Origin: an uncultured bacterium
GTDB taxonomy: Bacteria; Bacillota; Clostridia; Peptostreptococcales; Anaerovoracaceae
Assembly: GCA_905214225.1 (NCBI GenBank)
Contig: CAJMLL010000013.1
Location: 1 to 54,297, forward strand
Direction: 5' to 3'
Length of the DNA stretch: 54,297 nt
The notes under the pieces: generated by a model
The model's database searches: none
What the model saw: the letters and a program-made list of their open reading frames with translations, nothing else
What the model was told of the DNA's origin: nothing
Shown here: positions 52,403 to 54,297 of the stretch, in pieces
Layout of the letters: each line of letters opens with the position of its first letter
Position numbering within the stretch: the first letter of the stretch is position 1
Translations under genes and position numbers: made by a program

Positions 52403-52998
52403 TGACAGCAAAACAGGAAAACGGCCTGAAGCATCTGATTAACGGCACGGCATGGATGACCTTTGCCGTTATGGGTTATGTGATCTACAATCTGATTACC
52501 TACCGCCGGCCGGTAATGCACGGTATCTGGCCGAAAATCGCAGACATCGCGCTGGTAATCGGCATCATCCTCGCGGTCTGGTGCATCTACATGTCCATCG
52601 ACGGCATCCGCACACAGTTCGAGGTGAAGAACGAGATTTCGCTGAGCTACCGGAAAATCACGATCTTCGGCATCGCCGCCATCGCAGTCATGGAATTTAT
52701 TTCCCTGGTTGTTCTGAAACAGGGACTGACCGCAGCGACGATTCTTCTGCCGGTCTGCGTCGTCTGGGGCTGCATAGAAGCGTCCGTTACACAGAAATTC
52801 TACGAGATTGACGCCTTCGCGACCCGCCAGACATCCAAGACCACGAACCTAATCATCGGAACGGTCATCATCGGCATCTTCTGCTCGATTTCCTATCCGA
52901 TGGCCAACGTTCACCTCGCTTACTGGCTTCTGATGATCCCGCAGCTGATTATGGCCGTCGACATGATGGTGCTGAATAATATTCTTATTTCCCTGTAG
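52402..52998 (+). CDS. Membrane protein of unknown function
   Basis: 198 residues with about six hydrophobic helices (AWMTFAVMGYVIYNLI, IADIALVIGIILAVWCIYM, ITIFGIAAIAVMEFISLVVL, AATILLPVCVVWGC, LIIGTVIIGIFCSI and the C-terminal WLLMIPQLIMAVDMMVL). A Lys/Glu-rich loop separates helices 2 and 3. No family recognised. A GGAG site lies 12 bases upstream. It is 50 bases ahead of the RNA methyltransferase on the same strand. Confidence 0.7.
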   Translation: MTAKQENGLKHLINGTAWMTFAVMGYVIYNLITYRRPVMHGIWPKIADIALVIGIILAVWCIYMSIDGIRTQFEVKNEISLSYRKITIFGIAAIAVMEFISLVVLKQGLTAATILLPVCVVWGCIEASVTQKFYEIDAFATRQTSKTTNLIIGTVIIGIFCSISYPMANVHLAYWLLMIPQLIMAVDMMVLNNILISL

Positions 52999-53025
52999 GC
53001 CCCTGCCTGCAGGATTTTTCTCTCA

Positions 53026-53049
53026 GGACAAAAAAGGAACGAGCAAGGA
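53026..53049 (+). repeat. Dispersed bipartite motif at the methyltransferase start
   Basis: GGACAAAAAA, seven bases, GCAAGGA, whose last A begins the ATG of the next gene, as at aroE. Confidence 0.5.
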
Positions 53050-54212
53050 TGAAACTGGATTTAATCGCCATCACTGCCTTTGGACTGGAAGCCGTTGTAA
53101 AGCGGGAAGTCGAAGCGCTTGGATATAAAATTGAAAAGACAGAAAACGGAAAAGTGACCTATACCGGAGACGAGCGTGCCATCGTGCGCTCCAACCTCTG
53201 GCTGCGCACGGCAGACCGCGTTATGCTGAAAATGGGGGAATTCCGGGCCGAAGAATCGGAAGACCTCTTTCAGACGGTAAAGGGAATGGCCTGGGAGGAA
53301 CTGATTCCGCCCGACGGAAAATTCACGGTACTGGTTTCCACGGTAAAATCAAAGCTCCGAAGCGAGCCGGTAAACCAGAAAACCGTGAAGAAGGCCATCG
53401 TCTGCCGGCTTTCAGAAGCATACGGCATGGACCATTTCCCGGAGACCGGAGCGGAATATACGGTCCGTCTGACCCTGCTGAAGGATACTGCTGTTGTTGC
53501 AGTCGATACCAGCGGCGAGGCGCTCCATAAGCGCGGATACCGTACAGAGGCTGTTCCTGCGCCGATCAAGGAAACACTGGCCGCTGCGATGATTCAGCTG
53601 ACCTTCTGGCATCCTGACCGTTACCTGCTGGACCCCTGCACCGGATCCGGAACGATCCCGATTGAAGCTGCCATGATCGGAAGAAACATCGCGCCGGGAC
53701 TCAGCCGACACTTTGCATCAGAAGAATGGGACTTTATCCCGAAAAATCTCTGGAAAGAAGAACGGACGGCCGCCTACCAGGCGATCGACTACAGCAGGGA
53801 GCTTCACATTACGGCCTGCGACATCAGCGCCCACGCTTACCGTGCCGCGAAAATTAATGCAGAAAACGCCGGTGTCGATGAGGACATCCGCTTCCTAAAC
53901 AACAACATGGCCGATCTTCTGGACCCGGAAAGCGCGGATGTTTCTGCCCTTCCTCCGTCCGGCATCATCATCATGAATCCTCCTTACGGAGAACGTATCG
54001 GAGACCGGAAAATCCAGGAGAAAATCTACCGGACTGTCTCCGACTTCTATCAGGCACGTCCGGACTGGTCCGTGTTCATGATCACCTCCGATGAAACGAT
54101 TGAGAAAAAATGGTTTAAACGTCCTGCCGACCGCCGCAGGAAGCTGTACAACGGACATCTGAAAGTCTGTTACTACCAGTTCCACGGAAAACGGCCGGAA
54201 CGAAAAAAATAG
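53049..54212 (+). CDS. THUMP-domain class I RNA methyltransferase (RlmL N-terminal / YpsC type)
   Basis: 387 residues. N-terminal THUMP region (residues about 40-150) for RNA binding; then the SAM-dependent domain: DPCTGSGTIPIEAAMIGRNI (motif I region), ITACDISAHAYRAAKINAEN, and the base-flipping catalytic motif IIMNPPYGERIG. Relatives methylate guanine N2 in 23S rRNA. Complete within the window. The ATG is embedded in GCAAGGATG with AAGGAACG further upstream. Confidence 0.92.
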   Translation: MKLDLIAITAFGLEAVVKREVEALGYKIEKTENGKVTYTGDERAIVRSNLWLRTADRVMLKMGEFRAEESEDLFQTVKGMAWEELIPPDGKFTVLVSTVKSKLRSEPVNQKTVKKAIVCRLSEAYGMDHFPETGAEYTVRLTLLKDTAVVAVDTSGEALHKRGYRTEAVPAPIKETLAAAMIQLTFWHPDRYLLDPCTGSGTIPIEAAMIGRNIAPGLSRHFASEEWDFIPKNLWKEERTAAYQAIDYSRELHITACDISAHAYRAAKINAENAGVDEDIRFLNNNMADLLDPESADVSALPPSGIIIMNPPYGERIGDRKIQEKIYRTVSDFYQARPDWSVFMITSDETIEKKWFKRPADRRRKLYNGHLKVCYYQFHGKRPERKK

Positions 54213-54297
54213 AATAATAAAAATCCCGGGCGGAAGTGCCGGTGAAGTGAACTGCTCCCCGTCAAGAAGACAGTGAAAAAATATAATATTTTTGACC
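54213..54297. other. Window end downstream of the methyltransferase
   Basis: A short GC-rich part (CCCGGGCGGAAG) is followed by an AT-rich end. No feature can be assigned. Confidence 0.3.

Overview
The window looks like the chromosome of an anaerobic, Gram-positive Firmicute of the class Clostridia. The evidence is a D-alanylation (dlt) operon, AGGAGG-type ribosome binding sites, a Gram-positive LexA box, tandem glycine and tandem c-di-GMP-I riboswitches, YitT and CstA type membrane proteins, a peptide-fermenting gene set and a decayed amino-acid-reductase gene. No rRNA, tRNA, CRISPR array, phage or plasmid module was seen. The only transposase trace is an IS200 remnant.

Layout: 0.7-5.5 kb is dltA-dltB-dltC-dltD-dltX (+), flanked on both sides by related copies of a structured, terminator-containing repeat. 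5.8-12.6 kb (-) holds a PatB/MalY aminotransferase, an Fe-S aldo/keto reductase, a POT peptide transporter, proline iminopeptidase and a proline dipeptidase. 13-17.7 kb has a GNAT protein, a cysteine desulfidase-like enzyme, an IS200 fragment, a small membrane gene broken by an in-frame stop and a secreted NlpC/P60 protein. 18-21.4 kb has rarA diverging from a LexA-controlled Y-family polymerase and its YolD-like partner. 21.6-23.8 kb encodes an MFS carrier and a YitT protein.

24.3-30.7 kb is the most unusual block. A YnjBCD-like ABC importer and a nucleoside hydrolase form a minus-strand run. Divergent from them is a second nucleoside hydrolase fused to a C-terminal PadR DNA-binding domain, which looks like a one-protein nucleoside sensor and repressor. 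30.9-42.5 kb has Map with a SEC-C zinc motif, a membrane protein, a LacI-type sensor/GGDEF protein, a LysR regulator beside a frameshifted PrdD/GrdE-like gene, a VWA/MoxR pair and CstA.

42.9-45 kb is a tightly coupled aroE-aroK-aroD operon with an attenuator-like leader. It is followed by an APC permease under a tandem glycine riboswitch, a pair of class II aldolase-like proteins, a small-export membrane protein, a secreted transglutaminase under tandem c-di-GMP-I riboswitches, malic enzyme, a membrane protein of unknown function and a THUMP-type RNA methyltransferase.

Two dispersed patterns cut across the annotation. One is the large repeat on both sides of the dlt operon. The other is a short bipartite motif, GGACAAAA(A) then 5-9 bases then GCAAGGA, which recurs mainly between genes and sometimes occurs as inverted pairs.
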